Below, one piece after another: positions 45,652 through 54,254 of a stretch of 64,000 nt of DNA. Made by a program: the position numbers and the translations under genes. Source of the DNA: Desulfomicrobium baculatum DSM 4028 (GTDB lineage: Bacteria; Desulfobacterota; Desulfovibrionia; Desulfovibrionales; Desulfomicrobiaceae); the NCBI RefSeq assembly GCF_000023225.1, contig NC_013173.1:3660501-3724500 (forward strand), in the 5' to 3' direction. The notes beneath the pieces were generated by a model that was not told the origin of the DNA, made no database searches, and saw nothing but the letters and a program-made list of their open reading frames with translations. How positions within the stretch are numbered: position 1 is the stretch's first letter; each line of letters opens with the position of its first letter.

Positions 45652-45840
45652 ATGCGTCCGGAAGAGGCTAGGGTTGATAGGTTTAGATACGAATGGGGCA
45701 AAATGTTTTTCAATGAATTGATGAAGTTGGTTTTGAAAATGGAAGAATCGTCAAAGGAAGATCTGACCTCATGTTCTTCAGTTCTGAAAGACACCTGCGA
45801 TTGGTATCTTCGGGAGCAGAGGTCCGCCGATGGCGCATGA
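45652..45840 (+). CDS. Small hypothetical protein
   Basis: 62 residues, acidic and helical (RFRYEWGKMFFNELMKLVLKMEESSKED). There is no clear Shine-Dalgarno, but the frame overlaps the ABC transporter start by 11 bases and could couple its translation. The C-terminal stretch DTCDWYLREQRS is Trp/Arg-rich. No family is recognised. It may instead be non-coding leader sequence. Confidence 0.35.
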   Translation: MRPEEARVDRFRYEWGKMFFNELMKLVLKMEESSKEDLTSCSSVLKDTCDWYLREQRSADGA

Positions 45841-47653
45841 GCTTTCGTTGATCCAATCGTTGCGTGTGTTGCTGCCCATCGTTTCGAGGCGGCAGTGGAT
45901 GGTGTTTTGGCTGTTGCTGGCACTGAGTTTGGGCATGGCTATGGTGGAGTTGGTCATTACGGCTCTAGTGACGATGTTTGCCGCCGCCGTGAGCGATCCT
46001 GCAAACGTAATGACTCTTAAACCTGTCGTCTTGCTACAAAGCTGGTTCGGGTTCTTCCCTCTGACGGACGTTCGTCAGCTGCTTTTCGTCTTGCTTTGTT
46101 GTATTCTTGCGGCAATCCTCATTAAGAATATACTTTCTTTATTCCAGATTAGGTTGACCATTGGTTTTTCGGAAGGGGTAAGCAATAAGTGCCGAGAGCG
46201 GATGTTGGAGTTCTATCTGCGTGCGCCGTATCTCTGGCTGCAGGATAAGGGAGGTGCAGAGTTGCTGTTCGGGTACAGGGTCTCAGCTAACCTCGGTCCG
46301 GCGTTGACATCTGGCCTACAGCTTTTCAGCACCACTATGATGCTCATCGTGACGTTGACAGGCCTGATTATCGCCTCGCCTTTGCCAATGTTGTTTTTCC
46401 TTGGCATCCTCGCGCCCTGTTGTGTCTTGCTGAATAAGGCGGTTGGGTGCGCGCTGGATAGCAGGTCGAAAAGTGTGTTCCGCGTGGAGCGGGAACTGCA
46501 TACGGTTCAGTTGCTCTCAGTATTTGGTCTTAAGGAGATGCGATTGTATCGGCGGGAGGCGGTGCTTGCGGCCTCCTATGCTTCTAGGCTTGCACAGTGG
46601 CTCGCCGCCAGGAAAACGCAGCAGATGCTTACACGATTGCCATTTTCCTTGGTGGAGGTGATGGGATTCGCGACCTTGTGTTTTATTTTTGCAGTCTTTT
46701 ATTTCTATAAAAATTCAAGTCTGGCATATTTATCGGGGATCATGGCTTTCCTTGCAACTGCGGCATGGCGTTGCCTTCCCATGGGTAGCCGCATGCTGGA
46801 GTATCTGGGCAGCCTGCGAGTCTCTGCGCCGTATCTTCAACAAGCTGCGCAGACATTCTCGCAAGAACGGTCACTTGCAGATGAGCTTGCGCTGCCCATA
46901 GGAACGACGCCGGAACCGGTGAACTTTGAAAAAGAAGTGCGTTTCGACTGCGTGACCTTTTTCTATCCGAAGGCGGAATCACCTGCTGTAGAAGATGTGT
47001 CCTTTTCCATTGCTCCGAAGCAGCTTGTTGGTATCGTGGGCCTTTCAGGTTCGGGGAAAAGCACTCTCGTGAACCTCCTTACCGGTATTATTCCTTCTAC
47101 TGCGGGCAATATTCTTATTGATGGCGTTCCTCTCACGAATAGGAACAGACGTTCTTGGCTGGGGAAGATTGGGTATGTTCCTCAGGATGCCTATCTACTG
47201 GATGCGACGCTGGCCGAAAATATTGCGCTGAGTCGATGGGGTGATCCTGTGGATAGAGACAAGGTTGTTCAGTGTTGCAAGATGGCGGCGCTGGATTTTT
47301 GGGATCAACTTGAAAACGGGATGGATACCGTCTTGGGAGAACGTGGGGTTCGGCTTTCGGGAGGTCAAATCCAGAGAGTGGCCATCGCTAGGGCGCTGTA
47401 TAGTGATCCCGAACTCATTGTTTTTGATGAGGCAACGAGCTCTCTCGACCTTAAAAACGAAAAAACGATATACGAGACAATACTTTCGCTGCGCGGCAAG
47501 GTCGCAATGATAATCGTCGCACACAGGCTCAGCACGGTGGAGGGGTGCGACCGAATTATTTGGATACAGAACGGTAAAAAACGGATGGAAGCCGCACCCG
47601 GAGAAGTTTTGAGCGAGTACAAGAAACTTTTGGACGGTAACCCCTCCTGTTAG
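45830..47653 (+). CDS. PglK/MsbA-like ABC flippase
   Basis: 607 residues: a six-helix exporter domain (about 20-330) fused to an ATPase. Walker A GLSGSGKST at 404-412, signature LSGGQIQR from 509, Walker B LIVFDEATSS near 530. The N-terminal pattern resembles PglK, which flips undecaprenyl-PP-linked oligosaccharides for N-glycosylation. Together with the STT3-like enzyme this supports a PglK-PglB route; a lipid flippase or peptide exporter cannot be excluded. AGAGG lies 7 bases before the ATG. Confidence 0.85.
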   Translation: MAHELSLIQSLRVLLPIVSRRQWMVFWLLLALSLGMAMVELVITALVTMFAAAVSDPANVMTLKPVVLLQSWFGFFPLTDVRQLLFVLLCCILAAILIKNILSLFQIRLTIGFSEGVSNKCRERMLEFYLRAPYLWLQDKGGAELLFGYRVSANLGPALTSGLQLFSTTMMLIVTLTGLIIASPLPMLFFLGILAPCCVLLNKAVGCALDSRSKSVFRVERELHTVQLLSVFGLKEMRLYRREAVLAASYASRLAQWLAARKTQQMLTRLPFSLVEVMGFATLCFIFAVFYFYKNSSLAYLSGIMAFLATAAWRCLPMGSRMLEYLGSLRVSAPYLQQAAQTFSQERSLADELALPIGTTPEPVNFEKEVRFDCVTFFYPKAESPAVEDVSFSIAPKQLVGIVGLSGSGKSTLVNLLTGIIPSTAGNILIDGVPLTNRNRRSWLGKIGYVPQDAYLLDATLAENIALSRWGDPVDRDKVVQCCKMAALDFWDQLENGMDTVLGERGVRLSGGQIQRVAIARALYSDPELIVFDEATSSLDLKNEKTIYETILSLRGKVAMIIVAHRLSTVEGCDRIIWIQNGKKRMEAAPGEVLSEYKKLLDGNPSC

Positions 47654-47673
47654 CAGATAAAAACGAGAAGACA

Positions 47674-48327
47674 ATGGCTTTTACATACAGTGATGTTGTT
47701 TTTGGCAGAGAAGAGTGTTTCAAACGGTTCGGAACGGTGTTCGATCTCCCCTTGTTGCAGAATGGGATGGAACAGGCCTTTTTATCCCTGAATACCCGGG
47801 CTGCCGTCATTCTGGACTTTGGCTGTGGTAGCGCAAAGCCATTCAAATGCATCGTAGAGGGGGCGCCTTATGACAATGTCTATTACTCAATGGATACCGA
47901 CAGAAGCGCTGGCGCGGACTTCGCTTCCTTCATTAATGTGCCGGGTGATTTGGCTTTCGATTTCATAATCGCGAATCAGGTGATCGAACATATGGCGCTT
48001 GATGATGCGCACTCCGTTTTGACGCAGGCCCGTTCGCGCTTAAAAACGAAAGGTGTCTTCATTGCTACGGTTCCCAATGTGCAGCACCCCGTACGCTACT
48101 GGGGTGATGTGGACCATAAGCTTCCAATATCATATGCGAATCTTTATGCGTTGTTCGCAGTCAGCGGATATGAGGTCGCCGGGTTGTGGCGATATTCCAA
48201 GGCGGTGCCCAACTCACTTCTGGATCGGTTCCTGGCGCGACGTATGCAAAAGATTTACCGCATCGACTGGGCGGACTCCATCTGCCTTGTGGCCAAAAAG
48301 CTCCACTCAGAGGATGGTGCTGGATGA
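47674..48327 (+). CDS. Class I SAM methyltransferase
   Basis: 217 residues. Motif I is LDFGCGSAK at 47-55, with ANQVIEHM (post-II) and VPNVQHPVRYW typical of sugar methyltransferases of the Methyltransf_11/23 type. It probably methylates a glycan residue, but could modify a sugar nucleotide. It overlaps the next gene (ATGA), so both are co-translated. Confidence 0.8.
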   Translation: MAFTYSDVVFGREECFKRFGTVFDLPLLQNGMEQAFLSLNTRAAVILDFGCGSAKPFKCIVEGAPYDNVYYSMDTDRSAGADFASFINVPGDLAFDFIIANQVIEHMALDDAHSVLTQARSRLKTKGVFIATVPNVQHPVRYWGDVDHKLPISYANLYALFAVSGYEVAGLWRYSKAVPNSLLDRFLARRMQKIYRIDWADSICLVAKKLHSEDGAG

Positions 48328-49859
48328 AAATGTTAACGCTCTCAATAGATGGGCGTGACTATGCCATCCGTCAAACACCCCCGTTGCGGGCGGTGGAGTC
48401 GAATGTACCCGTTTTGTGTGTTGTCAGCTATCTGCCCAATTCCTCCGCAGTGGAACTTGTACGGCTCGCTGTGGAGAGTATTCGTAAGTTCACAGATTCG
48501 CCCTATTCTCTGTGGATTGTGGATAACAACTCCTCGGAAGAGCACAAGGTGTGGCTTCGTAAGCAAGTGGATATAACCTTGGTAGAGATATGCACCCCTG
48601 CCAAGGAACAGGGGAGTTACGCCAATGCGCTGGCCTTAGAAGCCTGTCTGCGGTTACTGCCTGCTGAAACACGTTTTTTCATGAGCCTGCACCAGGACAT
48701 TCTCGTCTGTAAAAGCGGCTGGTTGCGATATTTGCTTTCCAAGTTCACAGATAATGTCATGGCGGTGGGTGTACGAGAAGACCGCGCCAGGGTCCCGGCG
48801 GGCATTCTGCATGTGCTCGGTTACATTGTGAATCTGTCGACGTTTAGGGCGCTGAGGCTTTCTTATTTTCCAGACTTGCCACGCCACGACGTGGGGGATG
48901 CGGCTATTGTCGGGTTGCGGGAGGCGGGATACGCTTACCACGCATCCCGCAACACCATTCACGATGAGGTGTTAGCCGCTACGGTGCCGACACCATACGG
49001 GACTGTCGGATTCGATCGTTCTGTGAACGACGACGGAGACGTGTTTTTCATGCATCTCGGGCGGGGCTCGCTGAAAAGCGACGCTGGCTTCGCGCAGAAG
49101 GAGAAACAGTCTTTTGAGCTTTGGCGCGACTTCGCATTTCGAGAGCTTGGCCTGCCTCGTCATGCGTGCGTCCCTGTGTACCCATCCAATAAACCCGTTA
49201 TGACGACGTTCCGTCGTCTTCATGTAGACGCGTTTCAGTCCGGCGCGTACTGGACGGGAAGGGTTTTAGACGTTGGCGGAAAAAAAGAGAACAAGCGCGG
49301 CGAGTTTCGTCCGCCGAAAGCAGTTGCTTGGGAGTACCTTAATATAGACGAGGACACGAACCCTGACTATGTGGGCTCGGTCGAGTCCATACCTGTACCG
49401 GATGCGTCATTTGACATTGTTTTGCTCGCTGAAGTGTTAGAACATCTCGAAAACCCGGAATTGGCCTTGCAGGAATGCGCGAGAGTGTTGAGGCCTGGCG
49501 GTAGGATGTATATTTTAAGCCCTTTTTTGTATCCGATTCATGCCGATCCCGATGATTTTCAACGTTGGCTTCCTGATAAGTACGCGTCTGTACTCGAAAA
49601 AACCGGGATCCGCATGACGTCGATTTCCCATATGGGTAGGATGGGCGGAGTCGTGTACGACTTGTTCCGGATTTACGCCTCGAACACCAGACAAGTTGGA
49701 AGTCCCTTGGCTAAAAAATTTATCTTAAAAATTTTGTTGCCGCTGACTAATGTTTTTCTGCTGCGTAGCGAGAGGAGAGCATGCCTTGGTAGTCCGTCAG
49801 TAATTACAGGTGGTTTTTACATCGAAGGTGTTAAGCCGTGCTTTCAGGATAGGCTGTAA
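48324..49859 (+). CDS. GT2-like glycosyltransferase fused to a SAM methyltransferase
   Basis: 511 residues in two parts. Residues about 30-280 form a GT-A-like domain (VVSYLPNSSAVELVRLAVESI, LWIVDNNSSEE, FFMSLHQDILV). Residues about 305-470 form a methyltransferase domain with VLDVGGKKENKRGEF near 310, IDEDTNPDYVGSVESIP and LLAEVLEHLENPELALQECARVLRPGGR. It may add a sugar and methylate it in one pass, or methylate the chain end to stop growth. Starts overlap the preceding stop; its stop overlaps the next start (TAATG). Confidence 0.78.
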   Translation: MKMLTLSIDGRDYAIRQTPPLRAVESNVPVLCVVSYLPNSSAVELVRLAVESIRKFTDSPYSLWIVDNNSSEEHKVWLRKQVDITLVEICTPAKEQGSYANALALEACLRLLPAETRFFMSLHQDILVCKSGWLRYLLSKFTDNVMAVGVREDRARVPAGILHVLGYIVNLSTFRALRLSYFPDLPRHDVGDAAIVGLREAGYAYHASRNTIHDEVLAATVPTPYGTVGFDRSVNDDGDVFFMHLGRGSLKSDAGFAQKEKQSFELWRDFAFRELGLPRHACVPVYPSNKPVMTTFRRLHVDAFQSGAYWTGRVLDVGGKKENKRGEFRPPKAVAWEYLNIDEDTNPDYVGSVESIPVPDASFDIVLLAEVLEHLENPELALQECARVLRPGGRMYILSPFLYPIHADPDDFQRWLPDKYASVLEKTGIRMTSISHMGRMGGVVYDLFRIYASNTRQVGSPLAKKFILKILLPLTNVFLLRSERRACLGSPSVITGGFYIEGVKPCFQDRL

Positions 49860-50893
49860 TGAAGATGGCAAGGGTTTTCATATCAGGCCAGGAGAATGTT
49901 GGTTGGTCACTGGACTATGATCACGCGTACATTTCTGCTGCTTGCAAGGAGGCAGGCTACGCGTTGGAAAGCGCGATGTATCGATCCGATATTGTACATA
50001 ATATTTCGTGGAGTGGATTCAATAATATTTTTGCATTCTGGTTGCGAAAAAAGGTACTCCTGACATGTTCTAACTTTATCGAGCCGGATAAATCCAACTA
50101 TAGCCTGTTGGACAAGTGGAACAAGCTAAAGGACAGGCCCATCACATGGCTCTGTCCGAGTTCCAAGCAAAAAAAATTGCTGGACAGATATGGTCTGAAA
50201 ACAGCGCTGTTGCCATTTTTCATTGATTACGGTCTGTTTGCAGGCAACATTGAAGAAACTGTTACCAGAGAAGAATTGCTGCAGGAGTTTGCGATTCCCG
50301 AAGATGTGGTGCAGGCTCGGATGCTCATAGGATCTTTTCAGCGGGACAGCCTCGGAAAGGACTTGAACGTACAAAAATGGCAGAAGAATCCGGAAATGCT
50401 CGTTCGCATGCTTTCGTTTCTGCCAAGAGAGCGTTTCCTGCTGTTGTTGGCAGGCCCAAGGCGGCACTATATTCGCAAGCGGTGCAGGGATCTCGGCATT
50501 CCCCACTGGTTTGTTGGCAAGGAAACTGCTGGCGATGACTTGGCTATAAACACGCTTCCGGTCGAGGCTATAGCCCGATTGTACAGGTTAGTGGATGTAT
50601 ATGCTGTCACATCGGCGAGCGAAGGTGGTCCTAAGGCTATTCTGGAATGCGCAGCGTCCCGTACACTGTGTTTGAGTACTGACGTGGGTTTGGCTTTGGA
50701 TTATCTTGATCCCTCATTCGTCTTTAGCGATGAGAACGCATACGGACGATATCTTTATGGACTTGTCACAGGGGAAGTTGCTTGCCCTGCTGCCTACGTG
50801 GAAAAGGCATTTCTTGGGTGCCGGCAGAAGCATGCTCCCCCTGCCCAGGCGCATGCCCTAGGCAAGGTGTATGCGGATAGTTTGGCCCTTTGA
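49859..50893 (+). CDS. GT-B (GT4-like) glycosyltransferase
   Basis: 344 residues. The C-terminal half has VDVYAVTSASEGGPKAILECAASRTL near 243-268, the donor-binding E-x7-E type region of family 4 enzymes, and an internal AGPRRHY. The N-terminal half is divergent. It is coupled by overlap to the GT-methyltransferase fusion gene, so the two probably act in sequence. The sugar is unknown. Confidence 0.75.
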   Translation: MKMARVFISGQENVGWSLDYDHAYISAACKEAGYALESAMYRSDIVHNISWSGFNNIFAFWLRKKVLLTCSNFIEPDKSNYSLLDKWNKLKDRPITWLCPSSKQKKLLDRYGLKTALLPFFIDYGLFAGNIEETVTREELLQEFAIPEDVVQARMLIGSFQRDSLGKDLNVQKWQKNPEMLVRMLSFLPRERFLLLLAGPRRHYIRKRCRDLGIPHWFVGKETAGDDLAINTLPVEAIARLYRLVDVYAVTSASEGGPKAILECAASRTLCLSTDVGLALDYLDPSFVFSDENAYGRYLYGLVTGEVACPAAYVEKAFLGCRQKHAPPAQAHALGKVYADSLAL

Positions 50894-50974
50894 ACAGTTT
50901 TCGTTTCGCTTTGCGCGAGGTGAATTTTGGACTCGATTAAGTATCGTGCGTAGTGCACAGTCAGGAGAGCTTGA

Positions 50975-51757
50975 ATGATTAATGACTCTATCCGCAAGTA
51001 CTATACTGATTATTATAGAAATGCACTTGGGCTTCCTGGGTACGAATGCAACGTTCAGAATAGGTTGTATGAAGACGATAACAGCAAGCAGCTTATTGTG
51101 AGTAAATTATCTTTTATTTGTGGCCAGATACCTTCGGGAGGTAAGGTTCTCATTGTGGGGGGGGGGACAGGAGCTGAGCTCGTGGCCTTTCATTCGCTTG
51201 GATTTGAAGCATGGATGATTGAACCTGATAAAGAAGCCGTTAAGGTTGCGCGGCAGAAGTCTGTCGTGAATAATATAGCAGATAAATATGTTATCGATGG
51301 CGTGGCGGAATTAATTCCTTTTAAAAATTCATATTTTGATTTGATATGGTCTTTTACGGTGCTTGAGCATGTTCAGGACTACGATTTGTCTTTACGGGAA
51401 ATTTGTCGTGTGATGCGTCCTGGAGCTTGGGGGTGTCTTTTTTTTCCTGATTATCGGTGCATTTATGAATCCCATTACAAGATGTATATGCCTCTTTTTT
51501 TACCCAAGTGGGTTGCTGGGTTGTTTTTGCGTTTAAAGGGGCGGGATCCTAAATTTTTTCTAAAAAACACTAATAAAATTAATCATCAAAAATTTATTCG
51601 TACTGCCATGGATTTGCCGATTGATACGTTCAGGCACTACCAACCAGTTGGGATTGAGTGGAAGTCTGGCAGAACGTTGATGATGTCATTGGCGTACTTT
51701 ATGAAAATGTATTTGGATATTGAGTACTCGCTTTCTTATTTTATTAAACGCAAGTAG
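50975..51757 (+). CDS. SAM methyltransferase with G10 tract in motif I
   Basis: 260 residues. Motif I VLIVGGGTGAEL lies at 58-69, where the three Gly codons plus the last base of the preceding Val codon form ten consecutive Gs. FTVLEHVQDYDLSLREICRVMRPGA follows as the usual later motifs. It is a Methyltransf_11-type enzyme, likely acting on a glycan sugar. The C-terminal part is Lys-rich and more AT-rich. Any change in the G tract other than by threes would destroy the SAM-binding site and truncate the protein. A T8 run lies at 51438-51445. Confidence 0.82.
   Translation: MINDSIRKYYTDYYRNALGLPGYECNVQNRLYEDDNSKQLIVSKLSFICGQIPSGGKVLIVGGGTGAELVAFHSLGFEAWMIEPDKEAVKVARQKSVVNNIADKYVIDGVAELIPFKNSYFDLIWSFTVLEHVQDYDLSLREICRVMRPGAWGCLFFPDYRCIYESHYKMYMPLFLPKWVAGLFLRLKGRDPKFFLKNTNKINHQKFIRTAMDLPIDTFRHYQPVGIEWKSGRTLMMSLAYFMKMYLDIEYSLSYFIKRK
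51157..51166 (+). repeat. G10 homopolymer in a methyltransferase gene
   Basis: Ten consecutive G residues within the SAM-binding motif codons. Tracts of this size are typical phase-variation sites in glycan loci of other bacteria. Confidence 0.9.
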
Positions 51758-51992
51758 GTGCTAGTTGCTGCTGGTTGTTGACTTGCAAGGAGGGATATGA
51801 AGAGACGAATAAGGCGTTGTGGTGTTGCCAATGAAGTTCTTATTAAGCGAATGGCGTGACACATCGATCTATTAAAGAGTGGGCTGCGCATCTCAGTGTG
51901 TTTTTGTGTACAGCGGCAGTGCGGCTGTGTTCAGCATATGTTTTTTCGTTAGTGCTGTTTTAGAGTCGGATAGGCAGCTTTGGAAAATTTCA

Positions 51993-52958
51993 ATGAATAA
52001 GTGTTTTGGTTTGCAGATCATCTTCGAGTTCGTCGATGGGCCGTATGGCGGTGGCAACCAGTTCCTAAAAGCCTTGGCGGCGTGTCTTGACTCTCGGGGT
52101 GCGCTGGCGCGCTCACCCAAAGATGCAACGGCATTTCTTTGTAACAGTCATCACGAGTACGCACGGATGAATAAATTGCATCACCGCTATCCTGGCATGC
52201 CGGTTGTTCAGCGGGTTGATGGGCCCATTTCATTGATCACCAACGTAGATGATCCTAGGGAAAAGCAGGTTCATCAAATAGCGAATCTTGCCGATGGGTT
52301 CATCTTTCAGTCACGCTTCAGTTTCGATGCTAACATCGAATTCGGGTTTCCTCTGCGGGGTAAGCCGTATATGATCGTGCACAACGCCCCTGATTCGGCC
52401 ATCTTCCCCACCACACCTGTCCGACTGTCGACTGAGCAAGATACAAAGTTACGGATAGTTGCTACGTCGTGGTCCGGAAATCCTCAAAAGGGATTCGATG
52501 TTTACGAGTGGCTGGACAACAATCTCGACTTCGACAAATACGAGATGTGTTTCATCGGCAACACGCCTGTGAAATTCAAGAACATTTCTTTGATTCCCCC
52601 CGTGGACAGTTCGTCTCTTTCTCGCCTTCTCAAGGAATATCACATCTATATCACCGCTTCCCTGAATGACCCGTGCTCCAATGCGTTGATTGAAGCGATA
52701 CACTGCGGCTTGGTTCCAGTAGCCCGTAACAGTGGTGGCCATCCCGAGCTTGTTGGTAATCCGCGCCTACTTTTCAATAAGCCTGAAGAAATCCCCCGCA
52801 TTCTCGCTTTGTTCGAGGGGGGCGGTGTGCAATATTCTTCCTCGTTGCCGGATATAGAGCGAGTAACCACGCAGTATGTGGATTTTATTGGTAGCGTATT
52901 GCCAAGTTATGTTCCGACCGGCTGCTTACAACGTTTACGTTCATATTTTCCTTTTTAG
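51993..52958 (+). CDS. GT4-type glycosyltransferase
   Basis: 321 residues from the ATG beginning MNKCFGLQIIFEF; longer in-frame starts read a cysteine-rich segment unlike the family. The C-terminal domain has PCSNALIEAIHCGLVPVARNSGGHPELVG, the donor-binding signature of family 4, and ATSWSGNPQKGFDVYEWLD. VQRVDGPIS marks the N-terminal domain. It shares this layout with the next gene, suggesting related acceptors. The preceding 235 bases hold no supported gene. Confidence 0.8.
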   Translation: MNKCFGLQIIFEFVDGPYGGGNQFLKALAACLDSRGALARSPKDATAFLCNSHHEYARMNKLHHRYPGMPVVQRVDGPISLITNVDDPREKQVHQIANLADGFIFQSRFSFDANIEFGFPLRGKPYMIVHNAPDSAIFPTTPVRLSTEQDTKLRIVATSWSGNPQKGFDVYEWLDNNLDFDKYEMCFIGNTPVKFKNISLIPPVDSSSLSRLLKEYHIYITASLNDPCSNALIEAIHCGLVPVARNSGGHPELVGNPRLLFNKPEEIPRILALFEGGGVQYSSSLPDIERVTTQYVDFIGSVLPSYVPTGCLQRLRSYFPF

Positions 52959-52968
52959 GCGGAGCCGC

Positions 52969-54072
52969 ATGGATCCAACTCAACGGACAGTAGCTTTCAA
53001 CGGGTTATATATCCCTTTTCCCGCCCCCGGCGAGACGATTGGTGGCCCGATATCCTTCATGCGGAACCTGCGGCGCGAAATGTCGCGACGTGGTGTTCCT
53101 TATGCTGCATCTCCGCGCGCGGCCAAGCTCATGTTTTTTCCCATTGCCGCCGAAGAGCATGTTGTTTTGTACGTCAAGATGCGTGGCGGGCGCATTGTGC
53201 AGCGCTTGGACGGGATCCATTACCCGCAGGCCCACACGGACTACGAAGAGCGCAACGCGCCCATACTGAACATTTATCGTCATTTCGCAGACCATGTCGT
53301 TTTTCAGAGCGAATATTCCCGGCGGCAATGCTTCACCATGCTTGGTGAGAAGTGTACAGCGGAGTATACGATAATTCCTAATGGCGCGGACACCGACCTG
53401 TTTTTTCCAGCGGAAATGCCACCCCCAACAACACCATTTCGGTTCGTCACAACCGGGAATTTTCGACACCGTGAGATGATTTCGAAGGTTGTAGAGGCCT
53501 TGGACATTGTGAGTGCGCACTCGTCTGTGCATTTTTATTTACATGTCGCAGGCGAGATTGCGCATCCAGATATTCCTGCGCTTTTGGAGCGCCCCTACAT
53601 CGTCTACGAGGGAAAGCAGGATCTGCATGACCTGTGCCCGCTGTTGCGGAGCTGTCACGCCGCCGTGCAGGTCATCGCGAATCCGAATTGTCAGAATTCG
53701 ATCATGGAGGCTGTTTCCAGCGGCTTGCCTGTCATCGCCTTTGATACCGGCTCAATCGGCGAGTTCTGCACTTTCAATCGTGATCTTCTTGCACCCGTCC
53801 TTGTCCCTTCGCACCCCGTTTTTCACGCCTACGCAGATTTTTTGTCGGAACATCTTGCGGAGAAAATCCTTTTGCTTGTGAACAATTACGAATATTTTAT
53901 GAATACTGCGCGTCGTTATAGCAATATTTTTAACATGAGGGACTGCTGCGAGAGATATCTTGATGTCTTTGCCTTGCAACTTGAAAAAACAACAACATCT
54001 TTGCAACTAAAAGAATACGTTATTCCCTTCTTGACGAGCACGGCTTCTCATTTTTTACGTAAAAAACGATAA
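52969..54072 (+). CDS. GT4-type glycosyltransferase
   Basis: 367 residues, starting at ATG after GGAG; further in-frame codons upstream overlap the previous gene and are rejected. Family signatures are GGPISFMRNL near 25-34, RIVQRLDGIHYP, VIPNGADTDLF-like IIPNGADTDLFFP near 135-147 and QNSIMEAVSSGLPVIAFDTGSIGE near 245-268. It belongs to GT4 and adds one sugar of the glycan. It is followed by 180 AT-rich non-coding bases, the border of a second low-GC segment. Confidence 0.85.
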   Translation: MDPTQRTVAFNGLYIPFPAPGETIGGPISFMRNLRREMSRRGVPYAASPRAAKLMFFPIAAEEHVVLYVKMRGGRIVQRLDGIHYPQAHTDYEERNAPILNIYRHFADHVVFQSEYSRRQCFTMLGEKCTAEYTIIPNGADTDLFFPAEMPPPTTPFRFVTTGNFRHREMISKVVEALDIVSAHSSVHFYLHVAGEIAHPDIPALLERPYIVYEGKQDLHDLCPLLRSCHAAVQVIANPNCQNSIMEAVSSGLPVIAFDTGSIGEFCTFNRDLLAPVLVPSHPVFHAYADFLSEHLAEKILLLVNNYEYFMNTARRYSNIFNMRDCCERYLDVFALQLEKTTTSLQLKEYVIPFLTSTASHFLRKKR

Positions 54073-54254
54073 TTGATTATATAATGAAATGCAAAAATGA
54101 GTTGACTGTTCAGTTGTTGTTTGCTGTTTTTTAGTAATAGCAGCGTGTTTGGCTTAATAGATGTGGTCTTAATGTTAAATACATTAATTCTATACAGTAT
54201 GTCGAGAATTGTAAATTCTTATGTTAATGTAGTTCTGTATTTTTTACTAATAAT

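Noticed and set aside
51797-51859. 20-codon frame after AAGGAGG (MKRRIRRCGVANEVLIKRMA)
   Set aside because: The Shine-Dalgarno is only 3 bases from the ATG and the product matches nothing; more likely a leftover of a lost gene than a leader peptide.
51879-51992. N-terminal extension of the GT4 gene
   Set aside because: The extension is Cys/Ser-rich, lacks a Shine-Dalgarno and lies before the typical GT-B first strand.
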